Positions 1 through 5,959 are shown, numbered from the stretch's first letter. The stretch is DNA of 6,118 nt from Bacteroidales bacterium (GCA_019420545.1 JAHZGZ010000304.1:1-6118); one strand, 5' to 3'. Notes: a model not told the origin generated them from the letters alone. Program-made: numbers and translations.

Positions 1-542
1 TTGGCTTCGTGGAGCCAGCGGGGCATTGAGGGGGATGGGGATTTCTCGGGCCGTAGGATGTCGGATGATGGGGAGTGCGAGCCTGAGGCAGCCGTTTTTT
101 GCGCGGCCGAGGATGCGGTTTCTGCTGCTTGATTTGCCGTTGTGCCGTCGGCTTTTGCGGCAGCTGTTTGTGATGTGTTGGTTTGGGGCTTTTCGGAATG
201 TATGGCTTCGTGTGGCGCTTCGCTTTCATTGATAACAACTGTATCCGGCTGAGATGCAGCGGGTTGTTTTACCTGCTCGGCACGGGCGGCCAATTGGCGT
301 TCGCGGCGCAGACGACGAAGTTCGCGGGCGCGGGCGTTGCGGGCCTTGCGCTTGTCGATTTCGGCCTTGATCACTTTCCATGCAGGGTAGAAAAACGAGA
401 ACTGGAGATATTCTTCGTCGGTATCGCCGGTTTCTATGTATTCGCGCACGCGCTCTTCGATATCGGTGTGATATTTTCCGCTTTTATATGTAGCTTCGCG
501 CCACGACGGCTCAAATTTATACCTTGTTGTCTTTTTTAACAT
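1..542 (-). CDS. Hypothetical charged low-complexity protein, N-terminal 180 codons (partial)
   Basis: I do not recognise this protein. The reading frame starts at an ATG (complement of 540-542) and stays open to the window edge, so the C-terminus is missing. Residues 1-60 look globular: MLKKTTRYKFEPSW opens it, an acidic stretch with EERVREYIETGDTDEEY follows, then LQFSFFYPAWKVIKAEI. Residues 60-85 are a strongly basic, probably helical or coiled-coil segment rich in R, K, A and E. From about residue 90 the chain becomes low-complexity and rich in A, S, T, Q, P and E, as in a flexible linker. There is no signal peptide or membrane segment. Codon use is GC-rich, like the AraC gene and unlike the LRR operon. 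The upstream GAGGCGA could be a weak ribosome binding site. A REP-pair repeat lies 16 bp upstream; its AT-rich spacer contains a TAnnTTTG match (complement of 585-592) that could be the promoter, but without a -33 box. The frame is convincing; the function is unknown. Confidence 0.75.
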   Translation of the reverse strand, partial: MLKKTTRYKFEPSWREATYKSGKYHTDIEERVREYIETGDTDEEYLQFSFFYPAWKVIKAEIDKRKARNARARELRRLRRERQLAARAEQVKQPAASQPDTVVINESEAPHEAIHSEKPQTNTSQTAAAKADGTTANQAAETASSAAQKTAASGSHSPSSDILRPEKSPSPSMPRWLHEA

Positions 543-557
543 TCGCCTCGCTTTGCA

Positions 558-648
558 TAGAAGATGCGGTTTTCCAACCGCATTCAAAAATAATGTACTG
601 ATATGTAATAATTTATTGTGTAACGCAGTTGGAAACTGCGTCTCCTAC
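558..648. repeat. REP-pair (BIME-like) element, copy 1
   Basis: Two hairpins lie in opposite orientation around an AT-rich spacer. Arm A (564-583) is ATGCGGTT, loop TTCC, AACCGCAT: a perfect 8-bp stem. Arm B (623-641) is ACGCAGTT, loop GGA, AACTGCGT: also 8 bp. The right end is CTCCTAC, so on the complementary strand the arm begins GTAGGAG. The left end, TAGAAG, differs by one base from the TAGGAG of the other copies. The same architecture recurs at 4900-4987 and 5841-5932. A GTAG-type foot next to a short palindrome is the known signature of REP sequences mobilised by REP-associated tyrosine transposases (RAYT, TnpA_REP). No such transposase is present here, so mobilisation in trans is inference. 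Confidence 0.85.
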
Positions 649-658
649 GAGGTTGGTA

Positions 659-680
659 ACAACGGCATCCTTGCCGTTGT
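659..680. repeat. Perfect 9-bp hairpin beside REP copy 1, possibly another REP family
   Basis: ACAACGGCA (659-667) and TGCCGTTGT (672-680) pair perfectly around the loop TCCT. It begins 11 bp after the end of REP copy 1. The sequence differs from the other arms but has the same size and style: a short GC-containing palindrome with a 4-nt loop. There is no T-tract on either side, which argues against an intrinsic terminator. It could be a single REP of a second family; only one copy is visible here. Confidence 0.5.
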
Positions 681-724
681 GATACTATCAGTATTATCTA
701 TGGATTTGCTTGATAATAAGATAT

Positions 725-766
725 AGAAAAGGGCAGGGGTAATGAATGATACTGCCCCCGGCCCTT
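725..766 (-). terminator. Probable intrinsic terminator of the LRR operon
   Basis: On the minus strand a GC-rich hairpin pairs AAGGGC with GCCCTT, and inside it GGGG with CCCC across a small asymmetric bulge, closing a loop of about 15 nt. It is followed directly by TTTTC. It lies about 117 nt downstream of the LRR stop codon with no other gene between, a plausible place for transcription to end. The U-tract is short, so efficiency is uncertain. Confidence 0.5.
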
Positions 767-883
767 AATAGTTGAACGGATGAATAAGGATTAAATCTTA
801 ACCTTAATGAATCTGTTTTTATATGGATAAACGAAATTATCGTATCATATCTATTGGTAATCCTTTTTGGGTATGGTTACTCA

Positions 884-3649
884 TTATTTTACCTTCATCT
901 TTATGTTCTTGCTGTCGCATACTACTATGTAATAATCAGGGTCAAGATTTGCATCCGAATATTTACCCTCGTAAACAAGAAATCCGTTAAGATTGAATAT
1001 CTTGACGTAAGCGTCTTTATCATCCAAAATGTCTTCTATTTCTGAATCCTTTCCCACGATGATCTCAATAGAATCTGAAATATCACCGTTTGCTTTTAGT
1101 GTTGCGGTAATTGTAGCCCGCCCATCATTTCTAGCTAACAAGATTCCGGTATTGCTTACCACTGCGATTAACTCGTCGGAGGATTGCCAATTCACATCAG
1201 ATATTTCAGAACCATCCTTTTCTGTAATTACCTTCAATTGAACATACTCACCTTTTTCAAGATTTACAGAGTGTGGCGTTATAGTTATTCTATCTTGCTG
1301 TATTTCATCCGCTACAGTCACTGTGCATAGATTGGATTTTATGTAAGAGCCATCCACTGCTATGCAATAAACATCCGCGACTCCAGACTTATTTGCAATA
1401 AATTTACCGTCAGTGTTATAGGAAATAATGTCTTGATTCAAACTAATCCAAGTAAGGTTGTTGGTTATTGATGCATTATCGGGATAATATGACACTGGAA
1501 TTTCTATGGCTTGTCCCGGTGTAACATTAATTGATTGTGCGATTGTCAGACTTTCAATTGGAATATAATTGCCGGTAAGAACGTCTATATTATTATAGCT
1601 TTTCAACCAATCACCCCAAACATCTTTATATAGTTTAAAAGATTCATCGGGTACCCAACATCTCGATAGTAAAGTGGTACTGAATCTTGTGTTGTAAAGC
1701 AAGGATATAGGCATACCTTGAGGTGGAAATATAGAATTGAAGATTAAATTTTTGGCACTTAAGCTGGCTGTTTCAGCGTTGAGGCTTTTAGTAAAGTTAT
1801 TGCCAAATATGATTGAGTTAAGCTGGCCTTTAGAACCCACGAAATGCAAATCACGAAAATTCATTTCTTTTATATGATCGCCTAAAACAAGTGTTTTTAA
1901 TCCATCTGTCATCATGTGTGCAAAATCGATGGAGCGATCGATATATAGATATTTAATCTTGTTCCCAAAGACTATATAAGCAAGTCCTTTTTCAAAATTA
2001 AATGCTTTTTCACCATATTTAAATTGAAGCACCTGTACGTTCGTGTTCGCAAAGCTATTATAATTTAAACCCTCTATACCACCAGGAATAGTCAATTCTG
2101 TCAATCTCGGACAATAATTCAGTCCTCCTATAGAAATTAAAGAATCTCCTAAATCAAGAGTTTCCAATTTTGGACACGTATTAAAATCAGAGCGAATAGC
2201 AACTTTTGCATTATTTATTTTTATACTTTTTAGATTATTGCATCCGCTAAAAGAATAATTGCCCCAATTAGTCAAAGTACTTGGTATTATTACCGATTCA
2301 ATTGTATTGTTTCTTTGATGTTGTAGTATTTCGCGCTCTTCATAAAAAGAAGGATCTACGTCTGTATTCAGTATGGGAGAAAACGCAGCATTCCCAATGG
2401 ATGCTAATCCCTCCGGTAACTCTACATGTGTAAATTGATTATGCGCGAAGGCACATTTGCCAATAGTCTTAAGTGTAGAAGGAAACGGAAACTCTGTAAG
2501 ATAGCCCGAAAATGCATAATCACCAATTATTTCAAGGCCTTCACAGCCGGTCACTTCGGATATACCATAAAAACTATATGCACCAATTTCTTTAACTAAA
2601 GATGGAATGTGCACAGTTTTTAACCCACAATGATCGAAAGCGGCACCATCAATTCGTATGACGGATTGGGGGAGCGAAACTTCAGTGAGATTTGTGCAAC
2701 CATAGAATATCCCAGCTGGAATTTCTTCAATATTGTCCGGCAAAACTACCTTATTTAACTCAATACAATCTTTAAAAACATATTTACCAAGGGTACACGA
2801 AGTGCAGGGTGATAAATCTATCCTCTTAAGTCCACAGAACTCAAATGCATTATCTTGAATCAATGTGATATCAGACGTTAAGATTATATTCCTCAAACTA
2901 CTACAGTTGCGGAATGCACTTCTGCCAATAGTTTTCAGTTGTTTTGGAAGTGAAAATACTGATAATTGGAAGCAACCGTCAAATGCACTTTGCCCAATCG
3001 AAGTAATTGTTTCGGGTAAAACGATAGAATTGACAGAATCACAATTAGCAAACATATATTCAGGAATGCTTGTCGGGCCATTTTCAAGTGAAAAACTTTT
3101 AAGGCTTTTACAATTATTGAATATGGCCGCCCCTAAAATTTGTATTTCTGAGGGGAGAGAAATATCTGTGATTCTTTCGCAGTTGGCAAAAGCACTTTCT
3201 CCAATTTCTTGAGTTCCTTTAAGTATGGTAATATTGCGAAGAAAGTCGCAGTTGGCAAAAGCAGTGGCACTTATATCACGAGCTCCTGTCACTACCGTTT
3301 TTAGTGATTTACAGCCGTCAAAGGCCGAGATGCCTACTGTCTGTAGGCCACTGGTAATGTTTACGACAGTCAAACTGTCATGAGAGAAAAACGCTTTTTC
3401 TTTGATATCCCTGACACTGTATTTTTTACCGTCTGTTGGATTTGTGATAATTGAAGGTATATTGAGTTCTTTCAGCCAAGTTGCGCCTCCCCACACATCA
3501 GCTATTCCTTGTATGGGATTTATCTCATATTCAACGTTGTCGACCTGAACTCTATAAATTCCGGAAGTAACGGTTTGCGCAGGTGTCTGCATCGGCAGCA
3601 ATAGAATATTGCAAAAAATGATAGATAGAACTAAATGTATGATTTTCAT
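884..3649 (-). CDS. Secreted BspA-type leucine-rich-repeat protein with two Ig-like (Big_2) domains and T9SS-like tail
   Basis: This is a predicted surface or secreted protein of 921 residues. I place the start at the ATG complementing 3647-3649, not at an in-frame start 22 codons upstream. This ATG opens a clean signal peptide (MKII, a hydrophobic core to about residue 18, then PMQTPAQ) and overlaps the upstream stop as ATGA. Residues about 50-600 carry roughly 19 LRR_5 repeats of about 23 residues with the BspA signature AF-x-x-C-x-x-L (AFDGC, AFANC, IFNNC, SFSGC). Later repeats are degenerate. The repeat region closes near a WVPDESFKLYKDVWGDW segment. Two bacterial Ig-like domains follow at about 696-779 and 786-869. 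The last 43 residues (VKIFNLNG-FLVYEG, ending KMKVK) resemble a type IX secretion C-terminal sorting domain. BspA-type proteins are associated with adhesion and host or glycan binding; the ligand here is unknown. Composition is AT-rich compared with flanking genes. Confidence 0.9.
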   Translation of the reverse strand: MKIIHLVLSIIFCNILLLPMQTPAQTVTSGIYRVQVDNVEYEINPIQGIADVWGGATWLKELNIPSIITNPTDGKKYSVRDIKEKAFFSHDSLTVVNITSGLQTVGISAFDGCKSLKTVVTGARDISATAFANCDFLRNITILKGTQEIGESAFANCERITDISLPSEIQILGAAIFNNCKSLKSFSLENGPTSIPEYMFANCDSVNSIVLPETITSIGQSAFDGCFQLSVFSLPKQLKTIGRSAFRNCSSLRNIILTSDITLIQDNAFEFCGLKRIDLSPCTSCTLGKYVFKDCIELNKVVLPDNIEEIPAGIFYGCTNLTEVSLPQSVIRIDGAAFDHCGLKTVHIPSLVKEIGAYSFYGISEVTGCEGLEIIGDYAFSGYLTEFPFPSTLKTIGKCAFAHNQFTHVELPEGLASIGNAAFSPILNTDVDPSFYEEREILQHQRNNTIESVIIPSTLTNWGNYSFSGCNNLKSIKINNAKVAIRSDFNTCPKLETLDLGDSLISIGGLNYCPRLTELTIPGGIEGLNYNSFANTNVQVLQFKYGEKAFNFEKGLAYIVFGNKIKYLYIDRSIDFAHMMTDGLKTLVLGDHIKEMNFRDLHFVGSKGQLNSIIFGNNFTKSLNAETASLSAKNLIFNSIFPPQGMPISLLYNTRFSTTLLSRCWVPDESFKLYKDVWGDWLKSYNNIDVLTGNYIPIESLTIAQSINVTPGQAIEIPVSYYPDNASITNNLTWISLNQDIISYNTDGKFIANKSGVADVYCIAVDGSYIKSNLCTVTVADEIQQDRITITPHSVNLEKGEYVQLKVITEKDGSEISDVNWQSSDELIAVVSNTGILLARNDGRATITATLKANGDISDSIEIIVGKDSEIEDILDDKDAYVKIFNLNGFLVYEGKYSDANLDPDYYIVVCDSKNIKMKVK

Positions 3650-4266
3650 AAGACTTCTTCGATTACTTTGTACCACCAGTCCCAAGAATAGCCTGCCGAG
3701 GGGTGGTATATCCACAGCACACTTGTTTCTTCTCCGTTACCGAGGCGATAGTATCCATTTTTCACGACATAGCCATCCACTATCAGAATCTTGCCGTTTC
3801 GCCAACGTTCACCTCCAGGCATATTGTCGAACATACGCCCGACTCCCCAAACGATTACGAGTTTTGGATTTAAGGTGTCAAGCGTTTCGAAGAAAGCTGT
3901 CTTAGCATCACGGAAATCGGACCACGCCGGCGCCACACGCGGACCGCTCAAAGCTTTCTGAATGTAATTATAGAATGCTACTGAGTTCCATATCTCCTGA
4001 CTTTCCTGCAGGTCTGTTTCGTGTCCAACAAGAGAGCACTCAAACTTGTGGAATGTTCCAGTCCATCGGGCTTTATGGCCTTCAAGCAGAGGCAAAATAC
4101 AATGGTTGGTTGTGAAATCAGAACAGTCGCTCGCTTCAGTGAGATTACCACATGTCGGACAATCGGTGCAATAGTGGCTTTCTCCGACCACAAGAATCTT
4201 CTTTTTGAAAATTCCTCCTGTGTCATAATTCTCTCCGACCCATGGCTTGAAAAAGACCTTTCTCAT
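3646..4266 (-). CDS. Uracil-DNA-glycosylase-like superfamily protein (function unproven)
   Basis: A 206-residue cytoplasmic protein with no signal peptide. Two motifs suggest the uracil-DNA glycosylase fold: an N-terminal strand and loop ILVVGESHYC (residues 24-33), at the place of the GE-x-PG or GxDPY motif, and a C-terminal YHPSAGYS (187-194), at the place of the HPS motif. A central strand, KLVIVWG (135-141), fits the alpha/beta core. Cysteines 33, 36, 39 and 48 form a cluster that could bind a metal or Fe-S cluster, as four cysteines do in family 4 UDGs; the spacing is different, so this is inference. I recall similar unnamed proteins in Bacteroides, but uracil excision is not established for them. 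The ATG at 4266 is preferred over a TTG three codons upstream; an in-frame stop lies just above that. The stop overlaps the LRR start as ATGA, implying translational coupling. Confidence 0.7.
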   Translation of the reverse strand: MRKVFFKPWVGENYDTGGIFKKKILVVGESHYCTDCPTCGNLTEASDCSDFTTNHCILPLLEGHKARWTGTFHKFECSLVGHETDLQESQEIWNSVAFYNYIQKALSGPRVAPAWSDFRDAKTAFFETLDTLNPKLVIVWGVGRMFDNMPGGERWRNGKILIVDGYVVKNGYYRLGNGEETSVLWIYHPSAGYSWDWWYKVIEEVL

Positions 4267-4313
4267 GTTGTTCAAATGCCGCGGTCATCCTCTCGTTGGC
4301 ATTAGATTGGTTT

Positions 4314-4355
4314 AAAAAGAAAAAGCGTAGGAATCTGTATCTGTTACCGTCCTAC
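4314..4355 (-). terminator. Terminator-like hairpin with U-tract ahead of the UDG-like gene
   Basis: On the minus strand GTAGGA and TCCTAC pair (6 bp, 17-nt loop) and are followed by GC and then TTTTTCTTTTT. The position, just before the operon start, fits either the end of an independent small RNA or a leader attenuator. The 5' arm shares bases with one strand of the pseudoknot helix (4343-4352), so the two folds exclude each other. The short stem and wide loop make it a modest terminator. Confidence 0.5.
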
Positions 4356-4677
4356 AACTGGAGGCTTCTCGCATTGCCCATCAATAGTCGGACGGCAACC
4401 GCAGAAGCCCACGCCAGTATATGCAACTGATACATCCGGCTGTATCTCTCGCGAGACGTCAGGCCGAATGCATGGTATTACATATCCACGGGCATCTACC
4501 GTTGCTCAACCCTTGACTATTGATTGAAATTTTGCGAGAATTTCCAGTTGTCAAGAATCAGCGCGGATAAACGCTTTTATATGTATATTATGTCTACATC
4601 CCGTTTCCGCTTGAACCCAAACCGGGGTTGATTCGGAAGAACCTCACCCAACTGGCGTGATCTGCTAAACGGTCTGC
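4314..4677 (-). ncRNA. Candidate structured RNA: small RNA or attenuating leader of the UDG-like/LRR operon
   Basis: I do not recognise this RNA. Read on the minus strand, it folds extensively. A long stem is built from ATATGTAAT with GTTGCATAT and ATGCATTCGGC with GCCGGATGTAT (4430-4440 with 4463-4473), the palindrome TCTCGCGAGA lying in its loop. An H-type pseudoknot pairs 4403-4409 with 4363-4369 and 4390-4399 with 4343-4352. A perfect 10-bp helix joins 4515-4524 to 4380-4389, inside the pseudoknot loop. An upstream hairpin pairs TTCTTGAC with GTCAAGGG but shares bases with the long-range helix. Several pairs are G-U on the minus strand and would be A-C mismatches on the plus strand, which fixes the orientation. 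A promoter match lies just upstream and a hairpin plus U-tract closes the 3' end, 47 nt before the UDG-like ATG. Alternatives: an operon leader, or a relic of an IS200/IS605 right end with its guide RNA. The ends are estimates. Confidence 0.5.
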
Positions 4678-4682
4678 ATTTG

Positions 4683-4713
4683 CAAAATTATAACTAATTT
4701 TCTGATTTTGAAA
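4683..4713 (-). promoter_or_regulatory. Bacteroidetes-type promoter for the structured RNA and operon
   Basis: TAATTTTG (complement of 4683-4690) matches the Bacteroidetes -7 consensus TAnnTTTG exactly. A TTTC (complement of 4710-4713) lies 19 nt upstream, where the -33 TTTG is expected, with one mismatch. The predicted start is near 4677. A dyad overlaps the -7 box: AAAATTA (4684-4690) and TAATTTT (4695-4701) around TAAC. It may be an operator or simply AT-rich sequence. Confidence 0.45.
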
Positions 4714-4899
4714 CAGAATACGAATTTTTAACAGTTTAACATATACTATGTTTGCTCAATGAAAAGAATAATATTGGCTCTTAGTCAGGTATTGTGGCAG
4801 GATGTAAATTTGAGAGGATAATGGAAAATCTTGCCATAAAAGATTGATCCCTATAATAGCAACAGCGTTATGCGATATTGATGAAATCGGTTACGGACA

Positions 4900-4987
4900 T
4901 AGGAGATGCGGTTTCCAACCGCATTAAAAAAATATATTGATATATAGCGGTTTATGGCGTGACGCAGTTGGAAACTGCGTCTCCTAC
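4900..4987. repeat. REP-pair (BIME-like) element, copy 2
   Basis: This has the same layout as copy 1: TAGGAG, then arm A ATGCGGTT, loop TCC, AACCGCAT (4906-4924), a spacer of about 36 bp, then arm B GACGCAGTT, loop GGA, AACTGCGTC (4961-4981), ending TCCTAC. The arms are perfect 8- and 9-bp stems, while the spacers differ from copy to copy. It ends 14 bp beyond the stop codon of the AraC gene and could help end or stabilise that transcript. Confidence 0.85.
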
Positions 4988-5001
4988 AGTTGGGTTGTGG
5001 G

Positions 5002-5814
5002 TCAGCGGGAGCGGGCGGCGCGGGGCGTGCGACCGTAGCGGGCGCGGAAGAGGCGGTTGAAGTAGGTGACGTTCTGGAAGCCGCAGTCGAGGGCTATCTC
5101 GGCGATGGTGCTGTCGGAATGCGACAGTTTCTCCATGGCGCGCGTAAGCCGGAGGGCGTTGACGTATTCCGACAGCGACATCCCGGCATGTCGGCGCATG
5201 AATGTGCAGAACGCCGACTTATTCATTCCCACATGGGCGCTAACCTCTTCGAGAGTGATGGGGCGCGCGTAGTTGCACACGCAGTAGACGCGCACTTTTT
5301 CAAGCCGTTGCGCCGTACGGCTCAGCGTGTTGTTGCGCCCGGCGCAGCGGCTTTCGGAGGTGTCGGAGATCGCGGTGAGCAACTTCATCATCAGTGGAAA
5401 TCTGTGCTCTGGGGATAGGCCGCGCATCGACAGCAACAGCTCCATGATTTCGCTCTGCGCCTCGCCGGAATAGGAAATTGCATGCGTCTGCGAGCGGATT
5501 TTCTCAAGCGTGGCGCTCATTTCCGGGAACAACCGTATCATGGAGTCGAGAGTGCGAGGCTCGAAAAACACCGAGATGTTGGCGATGTTGCCGTCGGCAT
5601 CGGTGACAGCCGGATCAAACCGCCATACATGAAGTGTTTCCGGCGGGATAAGTATGATTTCGCCGCGCCGGATAGGCTCGGTGAGATCGCCGATAGTGCG
5701 TGTGCCGGCGCCATACAGTACGCAGGAAAGCTCCCAGACAGGGGCCGAATGCATGCCGAGCTGCCGGGAGGGCGGGATGCGTACGTCGTCAAAAACGAAT
5801 GCAGGACTGTTCAT
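5002..5814 (-). CDS. AraC-family transcriptional regulator
   Basis: A 270-residue DNA-binding regulator of typical AraC length. The N-terminal half (about 20-100) resembles the AraC cupin effector domain, with IRRGEIILIPPETLHVW (49-64), a glycine turn and IPP-x-x-x-H as in cupin-type ligand pockets. The C-terminal domain has two helix-turn-helices: about 186-210 (ITLEEVSAHVGMNKSAF) and about 234-260 (STIAEIALDCGFQNVTYFNR then LFRARYG-TP), the second carrying the classic family signature. I chose the ATG at 5814: the frame stays open further upstream, but that extension would run through REP copy 3. The effector is unknown. Candidate targets are the divergent gene at 6081 and the gene itself. 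GC-rich codon use matches the left-hand gene and not the LRR operon. Confidence 0.92.
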   Translation of the reverse strand: MNSPAFVFDDVRIPPSRQLGMHSAPVWELSCVLYGAGTRTIGDLTEPIRRGEIILIPPETLHVWRFDPAVTDADGNIANISVFFEPRTLDSMIRLFPEMSATLEKIRSQTHAISYSGEAQSEIMELLLSMRGLSPEHRFPLMMKLLTAISDTSESRCAGRNNTLSRTAQRLEKVRVYCVCNYARPITLEEVSAHVGMNKSAFCTFMRRHAGMSLSEYVNALRLTRAMEKLSHSDSTIAEIALDCGFQNVTYFNRLFRARYGRTPRAARSR

Positions 5815-5840
5815 AGGTAAAAATGCCGTTGAATGGCTCG

Positions 5841-5932
5841 GTAGGAGATGCGGTTGGAAAACCGCATTTAAGATTAAAGTGCTTATATATAATGTGTTAT
5901 GGAACAACGCAGTTGGAAACTGCGTCTCCTAC
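5841..5932. repeat. REP-pair (BIME-like) element, copy 3, in the AraC 5' leader
   Basis: This is the most complete copy, with matching termini: GTAGGAG at the left and CTCCTAC at the right. Arm A is ATGCGGTT, loop GGAA, AACCGCAT (5848-5867); arm B is ACGCAGTT, loop GGA, AACTGCGT (5907-5925). The arm A loop is GGAA here but TTCC or TCC in the other copies, so that loop is inverted. It lies 26 bp upstream of the AraC start codon and downstream of the predicted promoter, so both hairpins should be present in the mRNA leader. Confidence 0.85.
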
Positions 5933-5945
5933 AGGATTGATGATG

Positions 5946-5953
5946 CAAATATA
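5946..5953 (-). promoter_or_regulatory. -7 promoter box for the AraC gene
   Basis: TATATTTG (complement of 5946-5953) matches TAnnTTTG exactly. A start near 5939 would give a leader of about 125 nt that includes REP copy 3. No clear -33 TTTG is seen at the expected spacing, so confidence is moderate. Confidence 0.4.
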
Positions 5954-5959
5954 GTTCAA

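Larger units (their letters stand above)
543..883. other. Gene-free spacer carrying repeats and a terminator-like hairpin
   Basis: I see no convincing gene on either strand. The left half is nearly filled by REP-pair copy 1 and an adjacent second hairpin. The right half is AT-rich and contains a GC-rich terminator-like hairpin downstream of the LRR gene. A weak AT-rich dyad at 786-805 (arms AAGGATTAA and TTAACCTT, one bulged A) has no evident role. Confidence 0.6.
4267..5001. other. Long gene-free region with a structured RNA candidate, promoters and REP copy 2
   Basis: No convincing protein-coding gene is present on either strand. Positions 4314-4677 are occupied by a minus-strand structured RNA candidate with its terminator and promoter. 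Positions 4714-4899 are AT-rich and hold little: a plus-strand TAnnTTTG match at 4747-4754 followed by a 20-codon frame (4759-4821, starting MKRIILAL), too short to call a gene, and a weak dyad at 4827-4845. REP-pair copy 2 fills 4900-4987. Confidence 0.6.

Noticed and set aside
183..539. Plus-strand frames at 26-232 and 183-539
   Set aside because: They lie antisense to the minus-strand frame that starts at 542, which has an ATG, plausible protein composition and matching GC-rich codon use.
2865..3212. Plus-strand frame within the LRR gene
   Set aside because: It is an antisense shadow of the repetitive LRR coding sequence.
3650..3715. N-terminal extension of the LRR protein to 3715
   Set aside because: The extra 22 residues would precede a clear signal peptide and overlap deep into the UDG-like gene; the ATGA start explains both.
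4021..4305. Plus-strand frame at 4021-4305 and minus-strand frame at 3978-4226
   Set aside because: They are alternative-frame shadows of the UDG-like gene, which has the recognisable motifs.
4620..4680. tRNA gene suggested by a GGTTGATTCGG-like stretch
   Set aside because: No acceptor stem, anticodon arm or correctly spaced T-loop on either strand.
4759..4821. Short plus-strand frame (20 codons, starts MKRIILAL) after a TAnnTTTG match
   Set aside because: Too short, no recognisable continuation in other frames, and the promoter match would place transcription almost at the ATG.
4781..4837. 18-codon minus-strand frame
   Set aside because: No ribosome binding site, promoter or similarity; a frame of this length is expected by chance.
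5815..5907. N-terminal extension of AraC to 5907
   Set aside because: It would translate REP copy 3 and gives no recognisable domain; the ATG at 5814 gives the usual family length.
558..5932. CRISPR array
   Set aside because: The repeats are palindromic pairs kilobases apart with no regular spacers and no cas genes.
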